From contig NZ_CP102283.1 in the NCBI RefSeq assembly GCF_025150565.1, positions 806,001 through 870,000 on the forward strand: DNA of 64,000 bases, given 5' to 3'. Numbering within the stretch: position 1 is the stretch's first letter; the number at the start of each line of letters is the position of its first letter. The translations under genes and the position numbers were made by a program. This document shows, piece by piece, positions 44,892 through 53,346 of this stretch. The stretch comes from Granulicatella adiacens ATCC 49175 (lineage in GTDB: Bacteria > Bacillota > Bacilli > Lactobacillales > Aerococcaceae). A model generated the notes under the pieces. It saw only the letters and a list, made by a program, of their open reading frames with translations. It was not told where the DNA came from and did no database searches.

Positions 44892-46478
44892 ATGCACTAT
44901 TATTTAAAAAGTAAGAATATCTTCATTGGAGACACAAATGAAGCAGTACCTGCTATTTTAGAAATCAAAGATGGCGTGATTGTAAACCATTTAGATTACA
45001 ATACTTCCCTTGTAGGGGAAGTTATCGATGTAGGAGACCAATTAGTGACTCCTGGGTTTATTGACGCGCATGTTCATTTGTATTTGTCTGCTTTAATTCA
45101 TTTAGGAAAAATGAAAGCGGTGGGAGGAGCCTCTATTGAAGAAGTCATCACACAAGCGGAATCCATTCCTGAATATAATGGTTGGAAAATTGGAATTGGA
45201 TGGTATGCGAGTGATTTTGGACAGCAAATTTTGCCAACGAATGAAGACCTTGATAAAGCTTCAAAGACAATTCCTATTTGTTTAATTGCAGGGGACGCTC
45301 ATACGATTTGGTTTAATTCAAAGGCACTAGAAGTACTCGAATTAACCCCAGAAGCCATTCCACAAAACATTGGTGGAGAAGCAGTTGTAAAAGACGGCAA
45401 GCTAACAGGAGTATTTCTTGAAGCAAAAGCCATCTATTATTTATCAAAAGTATTATCTGTTTATAAAGACGATGAAGAACAGGCGTTAAAAAATTATATG
45501 TCATACTTAAACCAAATGGGTGTGACGGCAGTTGGGGATGTGGCCTTAACGGGTGAAAGTCCTGATGATATTGTATACCCTGAGCTTTACGCAAAAGTGG
45601 AAAAAGAGGCCACTGTACGTGTTAGCTTCTTCCCAGCGATGCGTGAGGCAGTAGAACAAAACCGTGAACTGTACAAAAAATACCGTTCCAAAATGCTTCA
45701 AATGGGTGGCGTAAAGCAATTTTATGATGGAGTGACAAGTTCTCATACCGCCTATTTGAAAGAGCCGTATCCAATGCCGTTCTTCGAGGGAGATGTCGGA
45801 GGGCCACTCTTAACAGAAGAAAAGATGGAACGTTTAACGCTTCTTGCCAATAAAGAAGGATGGCCAATGAGAATTCATACGGTAGGCGATAAGGCCATTG
45901 CTTTAACGCTTCAAAATTTCAAAAAGGCTCAAGAAGAAACCCCCTTTGACGCACCGTATAAATTCAACACGATTGAGCATTTAGAAGTGATGGATCCTAC
46001 AGACCTTCCATTAACGGCTCAAGCTTCCCTCATTGTTTCTGTTCAGCCAAGTCATTTATTAGTCGGATATGAAACTTTAGATGAAGAAGTTGGAGCAGAG
46101 CGTGCGCGTCATATGTTCCCGTTCAAATCCTTCTTAGAAGAAGGTGCGACGCTTGGTTTTGGAACGGATACGCCAGTGGTACTGGATGTTACACCGTTTG
46201 AGTCGATGTTTAACGCGGTAGCCCGTCAAACTAGAGAACAGTTACCGGAACCTTGTTTAATGCCTGAACAACGCATTTCTATTGTTGAAGCATTAAAGGC
46301 GCACACCAGTGGTGCCGCTAAAGCATTAAGTCGATTAGATATCGGAACATTGGAAGTAGGCAATTTGGCCGATTTTGTCGTTTTAGATAGAAATATTGTA
46401 GCAGGAAATCCACAAGACTTATTAAAAGTGGAAGTGGTAGCAACCTATGTAAATGGGAAATGTGTTTTCAAAAAGTAG
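44892..46478 (+). CDS. Amidohydrolase family protein (YtcJ-like)
   Basis: Cytosolic metal-dependent hydrolase of the amidohydrolase superfamily, 528 residues. The HxH motif is TPGFIDAHVHLYLSA (about residue 55). VKQFYDGVTSSHTA carries the strand of the bridging residue, MRIHTVGDKAI and FNTIEHLEV supply His ligands, and GFGTDTPV the terminal Asp. The C-terminal beta-sandwich resumes at IGTLEVGNLADFVVLDRN. YtcJ-type enzymes have varied or unknown substrates such as amides and cyclic ureas. It begins 1 nt after the PotD-like gene, so a link to uptake of a nitrogenous compound is possible but unproven. A terminator follows. Confidence 0.85.
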   Translation: MHYYLKSKNIFIGDTNEAVPAILEIKDGVIVNHLDYNTSLVGEVIDVGDQLVTPGFIDAHVHLYLSALIHLGKMKAVGGASIEEVITQAESIPEYNGWKIGIGWYASDFGQQILPTNEDLDKASKTIPICLIAGDAHTIWFNSKALEVLELTPEAIPQNIGGEAVVKDGKLTGVFLEAKAIYYLSKVLSVYKDDEEQALKNYMSYLNQMGVTAVGDVALTGESPDDIVYPELYAKVEKEATVRVSFFPAMREAVEQNRELYKKYRSKMLQMGGVKQFYDGVTSSHTAYLKEPYPMPFFEGDVGGPLLTEEKMERLTLLANKEGWPMRIHTVGDKAIALTLQNFKKAQEETPFDAPYKFNTIEHLEVMDPTDLPLTAQASLIVSVQPSHLLVGYETLDEEVGAERARHMFPFKSFLEEGATLGFGTDTPVVLDVTPFESMFNAVARQTREQLPEPCLMPEQRISIVEALKAHTSGAAKALSRLDIGTLEVGNLADFVVLDRNIVAGNPQDLLKVEVVATYVNGKCVFKK

Positions 46479-46481
46479 TTC

Positions 46482-46516
46482 AAAAGCTAGATAGAGTCTT
46501 CTATCTAGCTTTTTTC
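46482..46516 (+). terminator. Terminator of the potD-amidohydrolase unit
   Basis: Perfect 14-bp stem around GTCT followed by a T6 run. Confidence 0.9.
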
Positions 46517-46623
46517 ATATATTTTCAGCTGGATAGTTTTCTTTCAAAATTGTTGTTTTTATGAAAATGAAAAAATTAAAATCCCTTTGTTATCATAATG
46601 TAAGCACTAATAAATTTGAAGAT

Positions 46624-46717
46624 AGTTTGAATTTCAAAATAACTTACAAAAAATAGTTTGACAGTCAAAGTAAAAAATAATATACTTTGAACATCAAATG
46701 ATTTGATATTCAAACAA
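46624..46717 (+). promoter_or_regulatory. Four FabT-type operators upstream of the fab operon
   Basis: Four perfect TTTGA-N3-TCAAA palindromes start at 46626, 46657, 46686 and 46703. The second overlaps the -35, the third overlaps the -10 and start point, and the fourth lies in the leader just before the fabT ribosome site. This is the core of the binding site known for the MarR-type repressor FabT, encoded immediately downstream, and implies autoregulation. Confidence 0.85.
46658..46686 (+). promoter_or_regulatory. Consensus promoter of the fab operon
   Basis: TTGACA (46658-46663), an exact 17-nt spacer and TATACT (46681-46686). Confidence 0.85.
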
Positions 46718-46733
46718 AAGGAGAAAATCTTTT

Positions 46734-47195
46734 ATGGAACCAACTCTAGAGACCATAAACGGGTACTTGGTGGACGTCTTTAACCAAATGCTCGACATTG
46801 AAGAATCTTCGCTGGCGCAAAGCCAATTTAATGATTTATCCATTAAAGAGATGCATGCCATTGAAGCGATTGGAATGTATAGCGAACATACGACAACGGA
46901 AGTCGCTAATAAATTGAATGTCACTGTTGGGACGCTAACAGTTGCAGTAAATGCATTAGTCAAAAAAGGCTACGTGGTTCGTTTGAAGAGCGAAGCCGAT
47001 CGAAGAATTGTAATTTTAGGTCTGACCAAGAAAGGTCGCTTACTTTATCGTCTTCATCGTAAATTCCATGAAAAATTAGTTTTAAAAACAATTGAAGGAA
47101 TGAACGCTGAAGAAATGGCAGTTCTTGTGAAGGGGCTTCATAATTTACATGATTTCCTACACGAGGCTGTACTAGCAAATCAAGAAGGGAAGTAG
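46734..47195 (+). CDS. fabT: Fatty acid biosynthesis repressor FabT (MarR family)
   Basis: A 153-residue winged-helix protein. The recognition helix region is TTTEVANKLNVTVGTLTVAVNALVKKGYV (about residues 61-89), with the wing at RLKSEADRRIVILGLTKKG. In streptococci FabT represses fatty acid genes with acyl-ACP as corepressor. Four TTTGA-N3-TCAAA boxes precede it. AAAGGAG lies just upstream of ATG 46734. It heads the complete FASII cluster and is followed within 6 nt by fabH. Confidence 0.92.
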   Translation: MEPTLETINGYLVDVFNQMLDIEESSLAQSQFNDLSIKEMHAIEAIGMYSEHTTTEVANKLNVTVGTLTVAVNALVKKGYVVRLKSEADRRIVILGLTKKGRLLYRLHRKFHEKLVLKTIEGMNAEEMAVLVKGLHNLHDFLHEAVLANQEGK

Positions 47196-47200
47196 ACATT

Positions 47201-48151
47201 GTGGGGGTTCAAGTGATAGCGACAAGTTCCTATCTCCCAACGTCCGTGATCACAAATGATGACTGGGCGAAACGAGTAGATACTTCTGATGAATGGATCG
47301 TAAAGAGAACAGGAATCAAAACCCGATATTGGGCAAAAGAACAGACAACAAGTGATTTGGCAACAATTGCCGCAAAACGCTTAGTTGAAAAGAGTCAGAT
47401 TAATCCTGAATCTATTGAATTTATCATTGTAGCAACGATGACACCTGATGCAGCAAGTCCTTCTTGCGCGTCTCTTGTACAAGGAGCTATCGGAGCAACG
47501 AATGCTTTTGCGTTCGATGTGAGTGCAGCTTGTAGTGGTTTTGTATTTGCATTGTCTACTGGACTAAAGATGTTAGAACACGGGCAAAGAAAATACGGAA
47601 TCGTCATCGGAGCAGAAACGATGCTTAGTTCACTCGATTGGGGAGACCGCTCAACGGCTATTCTCTTTGGAGATGGTGCTGGAGCTGTTCTTTTACAAAA
47701 AGATGAAGAGCCATTTTTTTTGGCGGAAACATTACAAAATGATGGACAGAAATCTGAGGCATTAGTCGCTGGAAAAAGAATGACAAATCAAACAGTTTCA
47801 ACCATGACAATGGATGGTCGAGGCGTTTATGAATTAGTCAGCAAAACTGTTCCAGTCAATATCCAAGATACTTTACAAAAGGCTGGATATACAGCTGACG
47901 ATATTGATTTGTACTTGTTACATCAAGCAAATCGTCGTTTAGTCGAACAAGTGGCTAAGAAATTAAAACAACCGATCGAAAAATTCCCAATGAATATCGA
48001 TCATGTTGGAAACACTTCGGCTGCTAGTATTCCGATTTTATTTAATGAACTCGTAGAAAATGGAACATTGAAAATCGGAGAACATAAAAAAATTCTTCTA
48101 TCAGGTTTTGGCGGTGGCCTTGCCTGGGGAAGTATCACAATCACATTATAA
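47201..48151 (+). CDS. fabH: 3-oxoacyl-ACP synthase III (initiation)
   Basis: Condenses acetyl- or branched acyl-CoA with malonyl-ACP to start fatty acid synthesis. The catalytic triad is Cys111 in SAACSGF, His in LLHQANRRL (about 246) and Asn in GNTSAAS (about 276). [14 protein letters not shown] is the N-terminal signature. It has 316 residues. Start GTG 47201 has AAGGGAAG 8 nt upstream; no better ATG exists. Confidence 0.95.
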   Translation: MGVQVIATSSYLPTSVITNDDWAKRVDTSDEWIVKRTGIKTRYWAKEQTTSDLATIAAKRLVEKSQINPESIEFIIVATMTPDAASPSCASLVQGAIGATNAFAFDVSAACSGFVFALSTGLKMLEHGQRKYGIVIGAETMLSSLDWGDRSTAILFGDGAGAVLLQKDEEPFFLAETLQNDGQKSEALVAGKRMTNQTVSTMTMDGRGVYELVSKTVPVNIQDTLQKAGYTADDIDLYLLHQANRRLVEQVAKKLKQPIEKFPMNIDHVGNTSAASIPILFNELVENGTLKIGEHKKILLSGFGGGLAWGSITITL

Positions 48152-48177
48152 TTTTTAAAATATTGGAGGAAAACACA

Positions 48178-48408
48178 ATGACATTTGAAAAAATTCAAGC
48201 AATTATCGTAGATCAATTAGGTAAAGAGGAAGAAGAAGTACAATTAACTACTCGTCTTAAAGATGAATTAGACGCAGATAGCTTAGATTTATTCCAAATC
48301 ATCAACGATATCGAAGATGAATTCGATGTAAAAATCGATACTAAAGAAGGTCTAGAAACAGTTCAAGACTTAGTGAACTACGTTGATAAACAATTAGCTG
48401 AAAAATAA
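48178..48408 (+). CDS. acpP: Acyl carrier protein
   Basis: Carries growing acyl chains on a phosphopantetheine arm attached to Ser35 in [13 protein letters not shown]. The 76-residue, very acidic four-helix protein has the usual length. ATG 48178 is used because GGAGG lies just upstream, and the TTG at 48163 precedes that site. The FQI after DSLDL departs from the common VEL. Position between fabH and fabK is the standard Lactobacillales order. Confidence 0.94.
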   Translation: MTFEKIQAIIVDQLGKEEEEVQLTTRLKDELDADSLDLFQIINDIEDEFDVKIDTKEGLETVQDLVNYVDKQLAEK

Positions 48409-48430
48409 TCACAAAAAAGGATGGTAACAC

Positions 48431-49384
48431 ATGAAATCAAGAATCTGCGAAATGATTGGAATTGAATATCCGATTATCCAAGGAGGAATGGCATGGGTTG
48501 CAAATCCTGCGCTTGCAAGTGCTGTGTCTAATGCTGGCGGTCTAGGAATCGTTGCATGCGGACATGCTCCTGGCGAAGTCGTTAAAGGATTTATTGAAGA
48601 AATGAATCGTTTAACAGATAAACCTTATGGTGTAAATATTATGCTATTAAGTCCATTTGTTGATGAAGTAGTGGATGTTGTCTGTCAGGCTGGCGTTAAA
48701 GTGGTTTGTACTGGTGCTGGTAGTCCTGGCAAATATATGGCGAAGTTTAAAGAAGCTGGTATCACAGTTATTCCAGTTGTCGCTTCGGTTGCTTTAGCAA
48801 AAAGAATGGAAAAAGAAGGAGCAGATGCTATTGTAGTAGAAGGAATGGAAGCCGGTGGACACATTGGTAAGTCCACAACTATGGCTCTATTACCTCAAGT
48901 AGTAGATGCAGTGAGTGTACCAGTGATTGGTGCAGGTGGTATCGGAGATGGTCGCGGAATGGCAGCTGCTTTAATGTTAGGTGCCGATGCGGTTCAACTA
49001 GGAACAAGATTTTTGGTCTCTACTGAGTGTACTGCACATGACAACTTTAAAGCTTCTGTTTTAAAGGCAAAAGATATCGATACTGTTATTACTGGACAAA
49101 TTACAGGTCACCCAGTTCGAGTTTTACGTAATAAATTAACGAAGATTTATCTTCAAGCGGAAAAAGAGGAAACTAGTAAAGAAAATCCTGATTTTGAACG
49201 TTTAGAAGAAATTGGACGTGGTGCTTTACGTAGAATCGTAGTGGAAGGAGATACTCAAATGGGATCAATGATGGCTGGACAAATTGCTGGTTTAATCTCA
49301 AAAGAACAAAGCTGTTCAGAGATTATTCAAGAATTGATGGCCGAATCTCATGAAGTCATCCAGAAAGAACTTGCACGTTTTTAA
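48431..49384 (+). CDS. fabK: Enoyl-ACP reductase II (FMN-dependent)
   Basis: Performs the last reduction of each elongation cycle. It is a TIM-barrel nitronate-monooxygenase-type flavoprotein and not FabI. YPIIQGGMAWVANPALASAVSNAGGLGIVACG is the N-terminal signature. VVEGMEAGGHIGKSTTMALLPQVV and VIGAGGIGDGRGMAAALMLGADAVQLGTRFL bind the FMN phosphate. It has 317 residues. FabK enzymes are naturally insensitive to triclosan. A strong hairpin follows before fabD. Confidence 0.95.
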   Translation: MKSRICEMIGIEYPIIQGGMAWVANPALASAVSNAGGLGIVACGHAPGEVVKGFIEEMNRLTDKPYGVNIMLLSPFVDEVVDVVCQAGVKVVCTGAGSPGKYMAKFKEAGITVIPVVASVALAKRMEKEGADAIVVEGMEAGGHIGKSTTMALLPQVVDAVSVPVIGAGGIGDGRGMAAALMLGADAVQLGTRFLVSTECTAHDNFKASVLKAKDIDTVITGQITGHPVRVLRNKLTKIYLQAEKEETSKENPDFERLEEIGRGALRRIVVEGDTQMGSMMAGQIAGLISKEQSCSEIIQELMAESHEVIQKELARF

Positions 49385-49400
49385 TTAAATGAAAAAAGGG

Positions 49401-49444
49401 AATGGTGAAATATGCTTATTTAGCATATTTCCACCATTTTTTTT
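49401..49444 (+). terminator. Attenuator-like terminator inside the fab operon
   Basis: AATGGTG-AAATATGC pairs with GCATATTTCCACCATT (one bulged base) around a 7-nt loop and is followed by a T8 run. It stands between fabK and fabD, so fabD to accA are read through it or have another promoter that I do not see. Confidence 0.8.
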
Positions 49445-49466
49445 ACAGCGCAATAGGAGGAAACTC

Positions 49467-50420
49467 ATGAAAATCGCATTTTTATTTCCAGGTCAAGGAA
49501 GTCAAAAACCACAAATGGGCTTAGAAATTGCTGAGCACTTCGAGGTGGCTAAAGCTGTTTTTGAAGAAGCAAGTAACGTTCTGCCATACAGTGTGACGGA
49601 CATTCTTTTGGAAGAACCTGCCACACGAATCAATCAAACAGAATATACGCAACCGTTGTTATTAACGGTTTCTCATGCGTTAGCAAGTGTATTAGAACAA
49701 GAAGGCATCATACCAGATGTGGCTGCTGGATTGTCTCTAGGTGAATATTCAGCGCTTGTGGAAGCAGGAGTCCTTGACTTCAAGGAAGCTCTAAATTTAG
49801 TCGCCAAACGCGGTCAATATATGCAAGAAGCGGTTGTAGAAGGCGAAGGGAAAATGGTGGCCGTTTTAGGTCTTGAAGACAATGTTATCGAAGACATTTG
49901 CCTTGAAGTCTCTACACCAGAAGCACTTGTAGTTCCTTCAAACTACAACACACCAGGACAATTAGTCATTGGTGGTCATGCAGAAGCAGTTGATGTTGCA
50001 AGCGAAAAATGCTTAGAAGCTGGCGCTAAAAGAGCTGTGCCACTAGTAGTATCTGGACCTTTCCATACACCATTAATGAAAGAAGCGAAAGTTCGCTTTG
50101 CTCCTGAGATGGAAGTGGCAGAGTTACACGAAAGTAAATGCCCGGTATTAAGCAATACGTTAGGCACTCCACATGAAGGCGTACCTTCAAAAGACGTTCT
50201 CTGTGATCAAATTACGAATGCCGTAAAATGGAAACAAAATGTAGAGTGGATGCTTCAAGACGGCGTAGATGTCTTTATTGAAGTAGGTCCTGGCAAAACA
50301 TTGACGCAAATGGTGAAACAAATTGCCAAAGCAAAAGGTGCTTCTGTTCAATTATTCCAAACAGATAGCCTTAAAGCAATGTCAGAAACCATTGAAAAAG
50401 TAAAGGAACTGAAAGGATAA
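49467..50420 (+). CDS. fabD: Malonyl CoA-acyl carrier protein transacylase
   Basis: Loads malonyl groups onto ACP. FLFPGQGSQKPQMG is the N-terminal motif, with the active Ser in AAGLSLGEYSALV (about residue 90) and the catalytic His in GPFHTPLM (about 200). It has 317 residues from ATG 49467, which has AGGAGG upstream. The frame is open back to 49389 but that extension lies within the hairpin and is not coding. Confidence 0.95.
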   Translation: MKIAFLFPGQGSQKPQMGLEIAEHFEVAKAVFEEASNVLPYSVTDILLEEPATRINQTEYTQPLLLTVSHALASVLEQEGIIPDVAAGLSLGEYSALVEAGVLDFKEALNLVAKRGQYMQEAVVEGEGKMVAVLGLEDNVIEDICLEVSTPEALVVPSNYNTPGQLVIGGHAEAVDVASEKCLEAGAKRAVPLVVSGPFHTPLMKEAKVRFAPEMEVAELHESKCPVLSNTLGTPHEGVPSKDVLCDQITNAVKWKQNVEWMLQDGVDVFIEVGPGKTLTQMVKQIAKAKGASVQLFQTDSLKAMSETIEKVKELKG

Positions 50421-50424
50421 CGAA

Positions 50425-51156
50425 ATGAAATTTAAAGATAAAACAGTTGTTGTAACAGGGAGCCGTCGTGGGATTGGTCTTGGGATCGCATTAGAATTTG
50501 CCAAACTTGGTGCTAATGTTGTTTTAAACGGTACTCGTGAAATTGATGCAGAAACACTTGCTCAATTTGATGCTTATCCTGGTGAAGTGATGACGTTTGT
50601 TGGAGACGTTTCGAAATTCGACGTAGCTGAAAACTTTATTAACGAAGTAAAAGAGCGTTTTGGACGCATTGACGTGTTAGTCAATAACGCTGGAATTACG
50701 CGAGATGGTTTATTAATGCGTATGAGTGAATCTGATTTTGACGATGTAATGAATATTAACTTAAAAGGATACTTCAATATGATTCGTTTTGCGACTCCAG
50801 TTTTCGTAAAACAAAAATCAGGAAGCATTATTAACATTACAAGTATCGTTGGGGTTACTGGAAATGCAGGTCAAGCAAACTATGCTGCAAGTAAAGCTGG
50901 AATCATTGGTTTAACAAAATCTGTTGCTAAAGAAATTGGTTCTCGTGGGATTACAGTAAATGCTATTGCTCCTGGATACATCGATACAGATATGACACAA
51001 GCATTACCTGAAAAGATTCGTAATGAGTGGGAAAAACAAATCCCAGTACGTCGTTTTGGTACAGTAGAAGACATTGCTGAAGCATGTGTGTTCTTAGCGG
51101 AAACAAAATACGTTACAGGACAAGTGTTAAACGTTAACGGCGGATTATACATGTAA
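50425..51156 (+). CDS. fabG: 3-oxoacyl-ACP reductase
   Basis: NADPH-dependent short-chain dehydrogenase of the elongation cycle, 243 residues. VVVTGSRRGIGLGIAL binds the cofactor, NNAG is in VLVNNAGITRDGL, and the Ser-Tyr-Lys catalytic set is in ITSIVG and YAASKAG. It is 4 nt after fabD. The C-terminal GQVLNVNGGLYM is typical of FabG. Confidence 0.96.
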   Translation: MKFKDKTVVVTGSRRGIGLGIALEFAKLGANVVLNGTREIDAETLAQFDAYPGEVMTFVGDVSKFDVAENFINEVKERFGRIDVLVNNAGITRDGLLMRMSESDFDDVMNINLKGYFNMIRFATPVFVKQKSGSIINITSIVGVTGNAGQANYAASKAGIIGLTKSVAKEIGSRGITVNAIAPGYIDTDMTQALPEKIRNEWEKQIPVRRFGTVEDIAEACVFLAETKYVTGQVLNVNGGLYM

Positions 51157-51176
51157 TCTCTTAAAGGAGGAAAACA

Positions 51177-52412
51177 ATGAATCGAGTAGTAATTACAGGA
51201 ATGGGAGCCATCACTCCTTTAGGAAATGATGTAGCAAGCTTCTGGGAAGGCCTTAAAGAAGGTAAGAACGGAATTGCTCCAATTACAAAATTTGATAAAA
51301 AAGACTTAGATGTTTATGTGGCTGCTGAAGTGAAAGACTTCGATGCTACAAAATACATGGATCGTAAAGAAGCAAAACGAATGGATTTATTCTGTCAATA
51401 CGGACTTGCAGCAGCAATGCAAGCGGTAGAAGACAGCGGGATTACTCCAGAAAATACAGACTACGACCGTTTTGGTGTTATGGTGGGTTCTGGTATCGGT
51501 GGGTTAACCGTAATGGAAAGCCAAATCATTAAAATGCATGATAAAGGTCCAACTCGTGTAGCTCCATTATTTGTTCCAATGGCTATCGGTAATATGGTCG
51601 CAGGAAATATCTCAATGAAAATTGGTGCACGTGGTGTATGTACGTCATTAGTAACTGCTTGTGCAACAGGAACTCATGCCATCGGGGAAGCATTCCGTAA
51701 CATTAAACATGGATACTCTGATGTGATTTTAGCCGGTGGTGCGGAAGGTTCTATTTGTGAAATCGGAATTGCAGGTTTTGCGGCTTTAACGGCTCTTTCA
51801 AGCAGCGAAGATCCAAATGCAGCTTCATTACCATTTGACAAAAAGCGTGGCGGATTCGTAATGGGTGAAGGAGCAGGGGTTCTTGTTCTTGAAAGCCTAG
51901 AACACGCACAAAAACGCGGTGCTAAAATTTATGCAGAAGTCGTTGGATATGGTGCTACCGGAGATGCTTATCATATGACTGCTCCAAATCCTGACGGAAG
52001 TGGTGCTGGTAAAGCAATTCTACAAGCTATCGAAGAAGCAGGAGTAACTCCAAGCGAAGTAGACTATGTGAATGCTCACGGAACAGGTACTCCAGCAAAC
52101 GATTCTGCTGAAACAACTTCAATTCGTTATGCATTAAAAGAAGCAGCGGATAAGGTTCATGTGTCTAGTACAAAATCAATGACTGGTCACTTATTAGGAG
52201 CTGCAGGAGCAATTGAAGCAATTGCTTGTGTGAAGGCAGTTGAGGAAGATTTTATTCCACCAACGATTAATGTTACAGAGCAAGATGAAGCTTGTGATTT
52301 AGATGTAACTCCAAATGTTGGTGTTGCAACGAAAGTAGAAGTAGCGATCAGTAATTCACTTGGTTTCGGAGGACATAATGCCGTTATCTGTGTGAAGAAA
52401 TGGAAGGATTAA
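51177..52412 (+). CDS. fabF: 3-oxoacyl-ACP synthase II (elongation)
   Basis: Condensing enzyme for chain elongation, 411 residues. The catalytic Cys is in SLVTACATGTHAIG (about 163). The two His are in NAHGTGTPANDSAE (about 303) and STKSMTGHLLGAAG (about 340). VITGMGAITPLGND is the N-terminal signature. AAAGGAGG precedes ATG 51177. There is no fabB or fabN-like second synthase in the cluster. Confidence 0.96.
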   Translation: MNRVVITGMGAITPLGNDVASFWEGLKEGKNGIAPITKFDKKDLDVYVAAEVKDFDATKYMDRKEAKRMDLFCQYGLAAAMQAVEDSGITPENTDYDRFGVMVGSGIGGLTVMESQIIKMHDKGPTRVAPLFVPMAIGNMVAGNISMKIGARGVCTSLVTACATGTHAIGEAFRNIKHGYSDVILAGGAEGSICEIGIAGFAALTALSSSEDPNAASLPFDKKRGGFVMGEGAGVLVLESLEHAQKRGAKIYAEVVGYGATGDAYHMTAPNPDGSGAGKAILQAIEEAGVTPSEVDYVNAHGTGTPANDSAETTSIRYALKEAADKVHVSSTKSMTGHLLGAAGAIEAIACVKAVEEDFIPPTINVTEQDEACDLDVTPNVGVATKVEVAISNSLGFGGHNAVICVKKWKD

Positions 52413-52415
52413 TAC

Positions 52416-52886
52416 ATGAATGTAGAAGAAATTAAAGAACTAATGACTTTGTTCAATGAATCGAACATGACGGAGTTTCATTTATCAAATGAAGAGTTCG
52501 AAGTGCAATTTAGTAAACGTGAGGAATACCCTCAAGTCGTTTCTAATGCCGTTGCACCCGTTGCAAACGTGGCAAGTCCAGTAGTAGAAGTTGCACCAGT
52601 AAATGCCGCTTCTTCTGCAGAAGCTCAAGAAACACCACAAGTTGCAACAGATGCAAAATACATTACAAGCCCAATCGTTGGGGTGGTTTACTTACAATCT
52701 TCACCAGATGCAGATCCATTTGTACAAGTGGGTAAACAAATCACTTCAAACGATACTGTATGTATTGTCGAAGCAATGAAAATCATGAACGAAATTAAGA
52801 GTGACTTCAATGGTGAAGTGGTGGAAGTCCTTGTAGAAAACGGCCAAATGGTTGATTTCGGACAAAAACTATTTGCGATTCGCTAA
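52416..52886 (+). CDS. accB: Biotin carboxyl carrier protein of acetyl-CoA carboxylase
   Basis: Carries carboxybiotin between the two half reactions of acetyl-CoA carboxylase. Biotin is attached to Lys122 in VEAMKIMNEI. The C-terminal 75 residues form the biotinyl fold, with the thumb-like QSSPDADPFVQVG segment typical of AccB. An Ala/Pro/Val-rich linker joins it to an N-terminal dimerisation segment. It has 156 residues and lies 3 nt after fabF. Confidence 0.95.
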   Translation: MNVEEIKELMTLFNESNMTEFHLSNEEFEVQFSKREEYPQVVSNAVAPVANVASPVVEVAPVNAASSAEAQETPQVATDAKYITSPIVGVVYLQSSPDADPFVQVGKQITSNDTVCIVEAMKIMNEIKSDFNGEVVEVLVENGQMVDFGQKLFAIR

Positions 52887-52910
52887 ACCCAATTTTAGGA
52901 GGAAAAAAAG

Positions 52911-53342
52911 ATGAACATTATGACTGTAACTGACGTAGCTGAGTTAATTCCTAACCGTCAACCAATTTTATATATCGACCGTGTTGATGAATTAGTACCA
53001 GGTGAACATGTTGTGGCGCGTAAAAACGTGACATTTAACGAAAGCTTCTTCCAAGGACATTTCCCTGGTGAACCTGTAATGCCTGGTGTGTTAATCGTTG
53101 AAGCATTAGCACAAGCTGGTTCAATCCCATTATTAAAACTTGATTCTTTCAAAGGAAAAACAGCTTACTTAGGCGGATTAAACAATGTTAAATTCCGTCA
53201 AAAAGTAACTCCAGGGGATGTGTTAACACTTCAAGTGGATATCGTTAAATTAAAAGAATATGCAGGAATCGGTAAAGGCGTTGCTTATGTCGATGGTAAG
53301 AAAGTCGCAGAAGCTGAATTAACCTTTATTATTGGACGTTAA
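52911..53342 (+). CDS. fabZ: 3-hydroxyacyl-ACP dehydratase
   Basis: Dehydrates 3-hydroxyacyl-ACP in elongation. The hotdog-fold active site has His in FFQGHFPGEPVMPGVLIVEALAQAG (about 52) and Glu in the same stretch. IPNRQPILYIDRV is the N-terminal signature. It has 143 residues. Only one FabZ is present, and no FabM or FabN isomerase is in the window. AGGAGG precedes ATG 52911. Confidence 0.95.
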   Translation: MNIMTVTDVAELIPNRQPILYIDRVDELVPGEHVVARKNVTFNESFFQGHFPGEPVMPGVLIVEALAQAGSIPLLKLDSFKGKTAYLGGLNNVKFRQKVTPGDVLTLQVDIVKLKEYAGIGKGVAYVDGKKVAEAELTFIIGR

Positions 53343-53346
53343 GCCT

